DNA of 22,922 nt, from assembly GCA_002887195.1 (NCBI GenBank), contig PJAB01000626.1, positions 1 through 22,922 on the forward strand, given 5' to 3'. The notes below the pieces were generated by a model. It did no database searches. It was not told where the DNA came from and was given only the letters and a program-made list of their open reading frames with translations. This stretch comes from Chrysochromulina parva. Its lineage: Eukaryota; Haptophyta; Prymnesiales; Chrysochromulinaceae. Each line of letters begins with the position of its first letter. Position 1 is the first letter of the stretch. Position numbers and translations under genes: made by a program. Below, piece after piece: positions 8,334 to 15,639 of the stretch.

Positions 8334-9527
8334 CTAGCTGATCGTGCAGCAGGCAGACATAGGAGGTTCGAGCGCGGCCAGCGCTGGATGTACCTGCCCC
8401 GCCTCCGTCGCCTTATTGATGGCCTGCATCATCTTCGTGAGCCGCACGACGATGGCGTCAAACTCGGGGCGAACCTCCGGATTGGGATCCCAGCACTCCT
8501 CGATGAAGCCTTTGAGCTCAGGCGGCCAGTGCTTCGGAATCGTGGGCCGAAAGTTCTCCGTCGCCACCATCTTGGCGACGGTATCCATCGTCAAGTAGAG
8601 GTCTTCGTAGGCACGCTTCCTCGTCCACAGCTCATAGATCATGATGCCATACGAGAAGACGTCCACCTTTCTGCTGTAGTCCGTCGACGTGAAGCACTCT
8701 GGCGCCATGTAGCGCGCAGTGCCCGTCTGCCTTGTCATCTTGCTAAACGAGTGGCCATCCGGGCCGAATTGGTCCTTCATCACGTCCTCGCCGACGAGCT
8801 CCTGCTGTCGGTTCACCTCGGGATCCATCATTCGCGAGAGCCCAAAGTCGGCAATCTTCGCCACGCCCTCGTCAGAGATCAGGATGTTCTCGGGCTTGAG
8901 GTCGCGGTGCGCAACCGAAATGTTGACCGAGCTGCCTTGCAAGTAGGCGAGGCCACGCGCCGTGTCAATCGCCCATCCCAGCGCCTCCTCGGCCGAGTAC
9001 GAACGAGGCTTTAGTATCTTATCTAGCAGCGAGCCTCCCGAGCAGCACTCCTGCACAAACATGAACTTATCGGAGCCTTTCGCGATTCCATAGGATTTCA
9101 CCACGTTCTTGCTCTTGAAGAGCTTTGTGAGCACAGCCTCCGCCTCGAAGCGCGCAATGGCCTCCGGCGGCACTGAAACCATGGGCGGCGGCTCGTAGTC
9201 GGCGCCAGGCACCGCCTTGGGCTTCGGGCCAGGCACCTTGTCCTTGAGGATTTTGACGGCAACCTTTGTCACGGTGCCGTCGGGTAAAGTGAGCTCATGC
9301 AGCTCGACGATGGCGAAGCCGCCCTCGCCGATCCTCTTAATCTTCTTTAGCTGACTAACGTCGATGTTGCTTTCTTCAAGAGATATCGCACGTATCTTTT
9401 CACGCGCAGATTCTAGCGACATGTCGAGGTCGTTGAGCTCGGCGAGGCGGCTAGTGATGCCCAGTCCGTTGCGTCCGTTTGAGATCGACAACATGATCTT
9501 GCCCTTGGCTTTCTTGAAAGAAGCCAT
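8334..9527 (-). CDS. Protein kinase, TKL-like serine/threonine type
   Basis: This 397-residue protein kinase phosphorylates unknown proteins with ATP. The start at 9527 (MASFKKAKGK) is preferred. The frame is open back to 9833, but those 102 residues look like a 5' UTR and would overlap the next gene. Motifs in order: glycine loop IGEGGFAIVEL (67-77), VAVK with Lys92, a Pro-rich insertion of ~25 residues before helix C, Glu in FEAEAVL (~128-130), HRDLKPEN (207-214), DFG (227-229), TGTARYMAPE (268-277), DVFSYGIMIYEL (289-300) and the C-lobe Arg (NPEVRPEF). All catalytic residues are present, so it should be active. The D-V-x-S-x-G-I form and lobe sequence fit TKL kinases, and HRDLKPEN indicates Ser/Thr specificity. 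The activation segment is long, about 50 residues from DFG to APE. An N-terminal helical region (~25-60) precedes the kinase domain. The C-terminus has a CC pair (SACCTIS), possibly lipid-modified. Confidence 0.88.
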   Translation of the reverse strand: MASFKKAKGKIMLSISNGRNGLGITSRLAELNDLDMSLESAREKIRAISLEESNIDVSQLKKIKRIGEGGFAIVELHELTLPDGTVTKVAVKILKDKVPGPKPKAVPGADYEPPPMVSVPPEAIARFEAEAVLTKLFKSKNVVKSYGIAKGSDKFMFVQECCSGGSLLDKILKPRSYSAEEALGWAIDTARGLAYLQGSSVNISVAHRDLKPENILISDEGVAKIADFGLSRMMDPEVNRQQELVGEDVMKDQFGPDGHSFSKMTRQTGTARYMAPECFTSTDYSRKVDVFSYGIMIYELWTRKRAYEDLYLTMDTVAKMVATENFRPTIPKHWPPELKGFIEECWDPNPEVRPEFDAIVVRLTKMMQAINKATEAGQVHPALAALEPPMSACCTIS

Positions 9528-9774
9528 CTTCTTGCGGCGCGGTCGCGCCGACGCCGCCGTCGCGGACTGTGAGACCCCTATCGCCGCGGGCCTTGCAGCG
9601 ACGAGGTTACAGGTTTCGAAACTCGCTCGAAAAGGACACAAGTCCAAAGATAGATTTGCCCAGTCCACAATTAGACTTTTTGAGACATGTTTTAGATGGG
9701 ATTTGATGGGCCACGATTCTTTGACAGTGATGACGCTCATCAGCCACACTGTGGCGGCAAGACCGCCATAACCA

Positions 9775-10419
9775 TCAGCTGTCAAAGTGGTCCCTGAGAT
9801 GCATCTCCTCTTCCGATTTCCACTGGCCACCAAGGAAGGAGGCGCTCTGGTCGCGCTGCCGCTTCAGCTTCGTCCGTTCCTTCATGTCCATCTTCTCCTT
9901 TTCCTTGTCCGCACCGCCCTTGCCCGCACCTCCCTTGCCAGCAGCAGCCTTGCCGCCGCGGGCCCGCTCTCTCATGGCAGCGGCCGCTGCAGCGGCCGAC
10001 TGCGCTGCAGCCGCAACGCCTGGCCTGGGCGCGCAGGTGCTGCTCCGATCAGCCTCTCTGGTAGATGCAGCGGCGGCATTCGGCTGCGCGCTAGGCTCTG
10101 GCGCGGGCGGGCGCATGTCGAATGAAACGTGCTCAAAGTCGCCGGCGGGGACTGAGAGGAAGGCAGGCGTCTCTGCGTTCGAGAGTGCCTCTTCAAAATC
10201 TGGCAGCGCGCTCGCAGGCTTTGTTGGTGGGGGCGGTGCCGTTGCCTTCTTGGCTGCACCTTCCTCATCGTCCTCGTCCTCCTCGTCGTCCCGATGGATT
10301 GCTGCCGCAAAGGCTGGCATGCTCAGCGCTGATCGTAGCGGTGGCGTTGCCACAATTGTGGGAGCGAGCAAATTGTCGTCGTCGTCAGAGTCGGCGTAGT
10401 CGACTAGCGACGACAGCAT
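9775..10419 (-). CDS. Acidic/basic, probably nuclear protein of unknown function
   Basis: The predicted protein has 214 residues from the ATG at 10419, or 225 from 10452. I prefer the internal start because MLSSLVDYADSDDDD resembles the (S)LVDYxSDSD opening common in nuclear and splicing-related proteins. An acidic cluster (DDEEDEDDEE) follows. A Pro/Ala-rich middle contains PDFEEALSNAETPAFL and a poly-alanine run. A Gly/Ala/Lys segment (GKAAAGKGGAGKGGADK) leads to a strongly charged C-terminus, KERTKLKRQRDQSASFLGGQ, then WKSEEEMHLRDHFDS. The C-terminal 40 residues are the least repetitive and the likeliest conserved domain. I cannot name the family, and a role in RNA processing is only a guess from composition. 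It is upstream of the kinase on the same strand and divergent from the membrane protein gene. Confidence 0.65.
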   Translation of the reverse strand: MLSSLVDYADSDDDDNLLAPTIVATPPLRSALSMPAFAAAIHRDDEEDEDDEEGAAKKATAPPPPTKPASALPDFEEALSNAETPAFLSVPAGDFEHVSFDMRPPAPEPSAQPNAAAASTREADRSSTCAPRPGVAAAAQSAAAAAAAMRERARGGKAAAGKGGAGKGGADKEKEKMDMKERTKLKRQRDQSASFLGGQWKSEEEMHLRDHFDS

Positions 10420-10620
10420 GAGAATTCCTTTCTTGATGAATGCTCTCATCATTTGATAATTTGTTTATTCCTGCGCGTGCGAGCGCTGAACAATTATCAC
10501 GCTACTTGATATTTGCGGTTTTCCGTTCACGAGAACACAAACACAGCACGGATCGATGTGCCACGCCCAGGGACCCTGTGGCTGTGCGTCTTGCCGAGAC
10601 GGCAAATTAACGTGAACGTG
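10420..10620. promoter_or_regulatory. Probable bidirectional promoter
   Basis: About 200 bases lie between two divergent starts. An AT-rich core at about 10450-10510 (including TTTGATAATTTGTTTATT and CAATTATCACGC) contrasts with the GC-rich coding flanks, as expected of a promoter. Alternative upstream ATGs on both strands (10452 minus, 10513 plus) would shrink it to about 60 bases. Confidence 0.4.
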
Positions 10621-11985
10621 ATGTGCCACGCCCACTTCTACTCGCTCTCATTCGTAGCGTTCACCACGTGGTGGGTACTCGTGCGCCTAAGGACTGGGCA
10701 GCACCTGCACATCCTGGCCATGGGCAGCGTGCGCGTGCGGCCCTCGTGGCTAGGTCGCTCTGTGCTCCTGGCGCTGACCTCTCGCTCACACGCACCTGCA
10801 GTCTTCGCCGCCGTGCCGATTGCTTTTGCCTTTGGCACGCTCTGGCCGCATCCGATCGTGCGGTCGTCAGTAGTTGCCATTGTCGCTCTCTACCATCTCA
10901 ATGAGTCGTCGTCTACTGGCCGGCACGGCGAGTATCCGCTGCTGTACACTGCGGTAGCCATGTTGCTGCCTGAGCGATGGGCGAGCGGTGCGGCCTGGGG
11001 CGTGGCCGTGCACTTCATCCTGTCGAGCGGCGTGGCCAAGCTGCAGGTGGGTGGGCGCGAGTGGCTCGCGCCCGGTACGATGGGCGCCTACCTTGGAATG
11101 TACTGCGAGTCGCAGAGCCGACCGCCGCTGAGCCGCCGCATGAGTCGTTGGACATTAGCCCGGCCGTGGGCGCTGCGTGCGATCGCGGTGGGCACGCTCC
11201 TGCTCGAATGTGGCCTCGTGCCAGCCACGCTCCTGCTGCCGCCGTTCGCGGGCCGCGCGGTCGGCTGGGTGGCGCTCGTTGGCATGCACGTGGGCATTGC
11301 GATGCTCATGTCCTTCCAAATCGGGCTGGCGTTCATGACGACGCTGCCGTGCTATGTGGTTGGCTTCTGCTGCGAAGCACCTTTGGGCAGTGGCCCGTGG
11401 GCGCTCGCCTTGCTCCTTGGGCTCGCCCCGACCGCCGTCTCGTGGCTGCGCGGTGCCCCTCTCCCCGAGGACTGGCCATGCAGTGGCCTCGCCCTCTTCA
11501 TGTTCAACGGCTCACAGGCGGCGCGGCTGGGTGCGCTCTTCATGACACGAGACACGCGACTCGTGCTGAGGGCGGATGCGCACGACGGCGAGAGCCTCAT
11601 TGGCCGCCCCGTCATCCACGCTGGCCTCGCCGACCTACGCCTCGTTGCCACCGGCCGCCCCGTCGTTCACGACGCAGTGCTGCGTACTCTCGGATTCACG
11701 ATGCTTCGGAATCCGGAGGTCGCACTGCCGCTCCTACGGCAAGCTGCCGAGCTTCACGCCGAGCAGTGCGCCGCGCCGCGCAAGCCTGGCCACAGAGCAC
11801 CCGCACAGACCGCTGCGCCCGAGCTCAGCACCGCTGAGCTCGCCTTCGCAGCGGTGCTCGCCGCGTGCACGAGCACATGGCTCGAGCGCTCACAGCTCCT
11901 CATCGAGCAACGTACCGGCCGGCCGCTGTGCAAGGCCAACTTTGTGCGAATGCATGATGGCTGCGTCGCCGAGGTGCTCGCCTAG
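10621..11985 (+). CDS. Polytopic membrane protein, possibly HTTM-like
   Basis: A 454-residue protein from the ATG at 10621; an upstream in-frame ATG at 10513 would give 490. Numbered from 10513, hydrophobic helices lie at about 41-58, 95-128, 140-175, 219-243, 250-283 and 293-311, followed by a soluble C-terminal region of ~170 residues. The segment VAVHFILSSGVAKLQVGGREWL, containing a hydrophobic helix then AKL and Trp, resembles the region of HTTM/vitamin K gamma-carboxylase-like proteins in which a helix is followed by AKL and W-L. Charged and aromatic residues within helices (YHLNES, HGEYPLLY) are also in keeping with that fold. This similarity is recalled by pattern only. I cannot name a substrate or reaction. 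The C-terminal part (ERSQLLIEQRTGRPL) is Ala-rich and unrecognised. Confidence 0.6.
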   Translation: MCHAHFYSLSFVAFTTWWVLVRLRTGQHLHILAMGSVRVRPSWLGRSVLLALTSRSHAPAVFAAVPIAFAFGTLWPHPIVRSSVVAIVALYHLNESSSTGRHGEYPLLYTAVAMLLPERWASGAAWGVAVHFILSSGVAKLQVGGREWLAPGTMGAYLGMYCESQSRPPLSRRMSRWTLARPWALRAIAVGTLLLECGLVPATLLLPPFAGRAVGWVALVGMHVGIAMLMSFQIGLAFMTTLPCYVVGFCCEAPLGSGPWALALLLGLAPTAVSWLRGAPLPEDWPCSGLALFMFNGSQAARLGALFMTRDTRLVLRADAHDGESLIGRPVIHAGLADLRLVATGRPVVHDAVLRTLGFTMLRNPEVALPLLRQAAELHAEQCAAPRKPGHRAPAQTAAPELSTAELAFAAVLAACTSTWLERSQLLIEQRTGRPLCKANFVRMHDGCVAEVLA

Positions 11986-12371
11986 ACAGGAGTGGGTGTG
12001 CTCTGACTGCTACTTTATGCCGCGCGCGCGTGCCGGCTAGTCAGAAGGCTCGTCACGCGGCTCGGTTACGCTTCTCTCGTCGCCGCTCGGTCGCGGGCCG
12101 CCGGACAACAATAGGCAGTAACTCGGGAGTTGTTTCAATGACATGAAGGAAAACTCCTACGTTAAAGTGTTGTTGTTGTTAACGATACCTGTTGTTGTGT
12201 TGTTGTTAGTGTGAAACACTTGAACGGAAAACAGGTGGTCAGTGCGGTGTTTGGCCCATACGTTAGGCTGCTCGAATCTCCAGCGTGAGGATCGCTTGGA
12301 TGTGCGGTGAGGGGCGGCGAGCGGAAAGGATTGAAACAGTCCCACGCCAGTGCCGCTGAACTCCAGCAGTT
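11986..12371. other. Convergent 3' region with GTT repeats
   Basis: This is the gap between the convergent membrane-protein and methyltransferase genes. The only clear structure is two GTT-rich microsatellite stretches, about 12168-12181 and 12190-12208, separated by AACGATACCT. A minus-strand frame across 12157-12588 overlaps the methyltransferase end in another frame and is a shadow. Confidence 0.45.
12168..12208. repeat. Interrupted GTT trinucleotide microsatellite
   Basis: Two runs of GTT-type units interrupted by about 10 bases in the convergent 3' region. On the minus strand this reads as AAC repeats downstream of the methyltransferase stop codon. Confidence 0.75.
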
Positions 12372-13391
12372 TTAGCGGCCGTGAACTAATGAACAGTTCA
12401 GTGGTCGTGAAGCGTGATGCCCGTACTGTGCTGTTCCGTAGGTCCCCCTTCGGTTGTGGCGTTGTAGGTCCACTTGTGAGCGCAAACTTGAGGTTTGAAT
12501 TTTGCACCAGCTTTCCGTCAACTCTTTCTGCCAGCTGATACTCATGGAGCCATTGGGAATCTGCCCGCAGAGCAAGTTGGTCCAGCATGCCGGGTTGCCG
12601 TCAGCGCGTTCATAGTTGCAATGCCAAGGTACCCAATAGCGCCTGCGAAAGTTCTGGCACATCATCCCATATGAGTGCAGTATTCCAAGCAACTCCATGG
12701 CGCTGCTCCCTGCGCTGTCGAGCAAGTAGGGGTCGAATTCGACGTAGACGAAAAAGATGCGTCGCTCGCGAAAGAGGCGCGCCGCACCTTGCAGCGCTTT
12801 AGACTCACCGCCCTGCAGGTCGAGCTTGAGGAGAAAGATAGGGAGACGATGGGCCGAGAGCTCATGGTCAAGCGTGGTGGTCTCGACAGTCACACCCTCC
12901 GAAGATTCGCGCAGGCTGCCCTGCTGCACATTCTCGAGGCCAAAGCGGGCGAATCCCACGTGATCAGACAGAGCCTTGCATTTGAGCTGCGCACGCGTGC
13001 CGAAGCGTTTCAACACAGCGCTCGCATGAACGCAACGCTCCGGAGCAGCTTCGAAGCCAACGGCTGTCCAGCTAGGCCGCTCTTTCAGCCATTGGACAGC
13101 GTCATCCGCATCATCTGAAGTGCCACCATCTACGACCAATGCGTTCGTGGGCAGCGCATTGAATCCACACGGGCAGCACGGTCCTCCACCGAGAAATTGA
13201 CGGCAAAACCTGTTATCGGTCAACCTGTACAACACCTGGATGCTGCTGATACCTGTCAGGGTCAAGTTGCACAAGGGTGCTGACGCAGCCGCGCATTGCA
13301 TAGAGCTTTGCACCCAGATCGCGCACAGCCAGGGTCTCTCTACACAGAGCTCTGGTGTGAAACGGCTGTGAGCCGGAGCGTGCTCCCGCAC
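12372..13391 (-). CDS. FkbM-family SAM-dependent methyltransferase
   Basis: A 339-residue protein. The SAM-binding motif I is VVDGGTSDD (86-94), where family members typically have a D-x-G-x-N/D form. The acidic residue ending beta 2 is Glu114 in VGFEAAPERC. The diagnostic FkbM block is FLLKLDLQGGESKALQGA (186-203), equivalent to the usual hydrophobic-K-x-D-x-E-G-x-E-x-x-V/A-L-x-G-A. Here the first acidic residue after Asp is replaced (LQGGE rather than VEGAE), a variant worth noting. FVYVEFDP (214-221) is the following strand. Family members O-methylate small molecules or sugars, but the substrate here is unknown. The first ~70 residues are Cys-rich and not recognisable, and the start at 13391 could be replaced by Met31 (13301). 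The ~100 residues after the core contain more Cys and Trp and may be lineage-specific. No signal peptide is clear. Confidence 0.75.
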   Translation of the reverse strand: MREHAPAHSRFTPELCVERPWLCAIWVQSSMQCAAASAPLCNLTLTGISSIQVLYRLTDNRFCRQFLGGGPCCPCGFNALPTNALVVDGGTSDDADDAVQWLKERPSWTAVGFEAAPERCVHASAVLKRFGTRAQLKCKALSDHVGFARFGLENVQQGSLRESSEGVTVETTTLDHELSAHRLPIFLLKLDLQGGESKALQGAARLFRERRIFFVYVEFDPYLLDSAGSSAMELLGILHSYGMMCQNFRRRYWVPWHCNYERADGNPACWTNLLCGQIPNGSMSISWQKELTESWCKIQTSSLRSQVDLQRHNRRGTYGTAQYGHHASRPLNCSLVHGR

Positions 13392-13977
13392 GGTTCCGAG
13401 AAGGAGTTGAAAAGGTCGTGTCTGCTCTCACTGTCCTCACGGTAAAAAGACACCAGTACCGTGCAACAGTACCGGGTACCGCGGAAATTCGTACGACCGC
13501 CCAATTTGGCTCTTTTAGTTTTTCTGGATTCACTCTCGGGCCAGCCCTTGGGAATGGCACCCGTGTGGGAGTGCTTCCTGCACTCCATCACACATGTATC
13601 CCCACCCTTTCCCCACCCGCGCACCAGTTTGACTGAAAGGGAGCGGGGCGGAGGGCACTTCGCCTGAGTATAAAATCCAGCGTGCCAAACCCAGTTGCCC
13701 GAGAGAGCGGATCGGTGAGAGGCGGACGGTCTGCGCTCTGGAAACTGGAAAATCACCACTATCAACAAACGTGTGCGCGCGGCGCGTGCGCAAGAATCGT
13801 ATCATCAAGTTAAGAAGCGACGAATGCCTGCCAGGCAGATGGCCAGGCAGCGGCGTCCCGTCGTCGACCTCGCCAGGCAGGCGCAGCAGCATCCCGTCTC
13901 GACCTCGCCAGTGGAAGGGCGGGACTGCGGACACGCTGCGCGCGTCCTCTCCGGCGGCGCGCCGTCTCGAGCACGCT
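13392..13977. other. Intergenic region with a TATA-like element
   Basis: These 586 bases lie between two minus-strand genes and so hold the 3' UTR of the gene to the right and the promoter of the methyltransferase. A plus-strand TATAAAA stands at 13669-13675. A C-rich tract at about 13600-13625 (plus) would be a purine tract in a minus-strand transcript. Small open frames on both strands carry no recognisable motif. Confidence 0.45.
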
Positions 13978-14811
13978 TTACGAGAGCGAGGTGGAGAGGG
14001 TGGACGCGATACGCCGCAGGATGGGCTTGAAGCCCGGGTCCTCCTTGGCGCCGTAGAGCTCGACGGCGGTCATGACCTGCTCATCGTTCACGCCGAAGCG
14101 CTGCTGCACCGCCTGTGAGATGCGCATCTGCACCTGCATCAGTACCTGCGGGTCCAGTTGACTCGGCGCGCCTGAGCGCTTGGCACGCTCCACATGCTCC
14201 TTGATCGGGCGCAGCTCCTTCTCGAGCATGACGGCGTTGAACGTCATGATCTCCTTAAGCCGGTCCTTGGTGAGCGATTGCGGCAGCCCATTCTCGCCGA
14301 TCGGGCCCGCGTCCGCCACCGCGCCGCCGCTGCTGCCACGCGTCGGGCTGCTGCTGCCGCGCCCGCTGCTGCCGCTGCTCGCCACCGCCTCGCCGCGGCT
14401 GAGCATGCGCATGTTCTGGATCGCCTGCTGCACCTCGGGGTCGGATTGGTGGATCTTGAACGACGAGTCCATGGCCTTCTCCGTCACCTTGTACTGGCTG
14501 CGGATGGCGGCGATGAGCTGGTCGAGCGAGTGCTCAAAGTTCTGCTGGAAGAGTTGGAGCGCGTGCTCGTCGCTCAGATTGCGCTGCTGCTGGATGTTTC
14601 TCACCTCCATGCGGATTTTCTCGATGACCGCCTTGGACGCCTCTGCCGACTTGTTGAGGATCTTGAGCAGCATCTCCTTGGAAATCGGCGCAAGGGCCAG
14701 TTCGCGCAGGACCTTCTTTTGCTTGCGCCGGTGCTCGTGCACGACCACGTAGGCGGTGCCCACGAGCACCGCCGCGCACCCGATCATAAACACCTCCAGC
14801 TTGCTCGACAT
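13978..14811 (-). CDS. Membrane-anchored helical protein of unknown function
   Basis: A 277-residue protein I cannot assign to a named family. The N-terminus (MSSKLEVFMIGCAAVLVGTAYVVV, of which ~6-24 is hydrophobic) is a single membrane anchor followed by basic residues (HEHRRKQKK), so the bulk probably faces the cytosol. Residues ~35-140 are amphipathic helices (ISKEMLLKILNKSAEASKAV, SLDQLIAAIRSQYKV). A Ser/Gly linker at ~143-165 (SSGSSGRGSSSPTRGSSGG) separates a second helical domain, ~175-270 (LTKDRLKEIMTFNAVMLEKEL; MQVQMRISQAVQQRFGV; GFKPILRRI). The lack of low complexity outside the linker, the consistent amphipathic pattern and the clean start argue for a real gene. It is divergent from the copper ATPase across about 150 bases. 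Confidence 0.72.
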   Translation of the reverse strand: MSSKLEVFMIGCAAVLVGTAYVVVHEHRRKQKKVLRELALAPISKEMLLKILNKSAEASKAVIEKIRMEVRNIQQQRNLSDEHALQLFQQNFEHSLDQLIAAIRSQYKVTEKAMDSSFKIHQSDPEVQQAIQNMRMLSRGEAVASSGSSGRGSSSPTRGSSGGAVADAGPIGENGLPQSLTKDRLKEIMTFNAVMLEKELRPIKEHVERAKRSGAPSQLDPQVLMQVQMRISQAVQQRFGVNDEQVMTAVELYGAKEDPGFKPILRRIASTLSTSLS

Positions 14812-14962
14812 GATTCAGGCAGCGCCAGCAAGAGGCCAAGCCAGGGGTCTGTAGGCCGTGTGTGTGCCGATCGCGACGGGGGCCCCCACGAAATCGTATC
14901 TATGGGGGCATGCTCGGTGACTCACGCCAATCGCCAAACTGCCACATTCTCTAACGTCCTCG
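14812..14962. promoter_or_regulatory. Probable divergent promoter region
   Basis: About 150 bases separate the start of the anchored helical protein (minus) from the first in-frame ATG of the copper ATPase (plus). The ATPase start is uncertain. An internal ATG at 15080 would extend this region to about 270 bases. No TATA box or metal-responsive site can be recognised. Confidence 0.35.
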
Positions 14963-15586
14963 TTGTTATCCTTCAAGAACTTTGACATTTCTGACGACGC
15001 AAAGTCCGCAAGACCTGCAACAGCTTTGATTTCGTCGATACGGACGGGCCGCTCACCCACGAAATCAAACTCCCCAGACATGGTGCGATCTACGCCTGAT
15101 GCCGACTTGGGCCGCCTTGCACACGACCAGGCACCTCCTCTAACCGGCTCCACCGCCGCCAACGCACAGATGCAAGAGCCAGGAACAGCTCCTGAGCCGC
15201 TGTTCCTGGTGTTGCCATACGCGGCCGCACTCCTGCTGCCCGAGGAAGCGATCGCCAACACGGCGGCGCTGGTCCCACCACCCATAGAGACGATTCTCCG
15301 CGTCGAGGGCATGATGTGCGGCCACTGCACCGCCACCGTTGCTGAAGCCCTCGAGGGCGTCGAGGGCGCAGGCATGGTGCTCGTCGACCTGGAGTCCAAG
15401 CTGGCGACCGTCCTAGGGACCGCGGACACGGCCGCCCTGATCGCGGCGGTAGAGGCGACTGGCAAGCAGGTGAAGCTCGTGCGTGGTGGCCGCGCGTCAA
15501 CTGCCGCCGCCGCCGCCGGCTACGAGCCCGCCTCCACCGACAGCAGCAGCAACAGCAACAGCAGCAGCAACAGCAGCAGCAGCGGG

Positions 15587-15639
<53 letters not shown>

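Noticed and set aside
8274..9014. 246-codon plus-strand frame
   Set aside because: It is antisense to the kinase catalytic domain, whose motifs are complete on the minus strand.
9528..9833. N-terminal extension of the kinase
   Set aside because: It has no domain and would overlap the end of the upstream same-strand gene. More likely 5' UTR.
12157..12588. 143-codon minus-strand frame
   Set aside because: It overlaps the methyltransferase C-terminus in a different frame and includes the translated AAC repeat.
14815..15465. 216-codon minus-strand open frame
   Set aside because: It is antisense to the copper ATPase N-terminus and its first metal-binding domain. Ser/Ala/Arg-rich with no motif.
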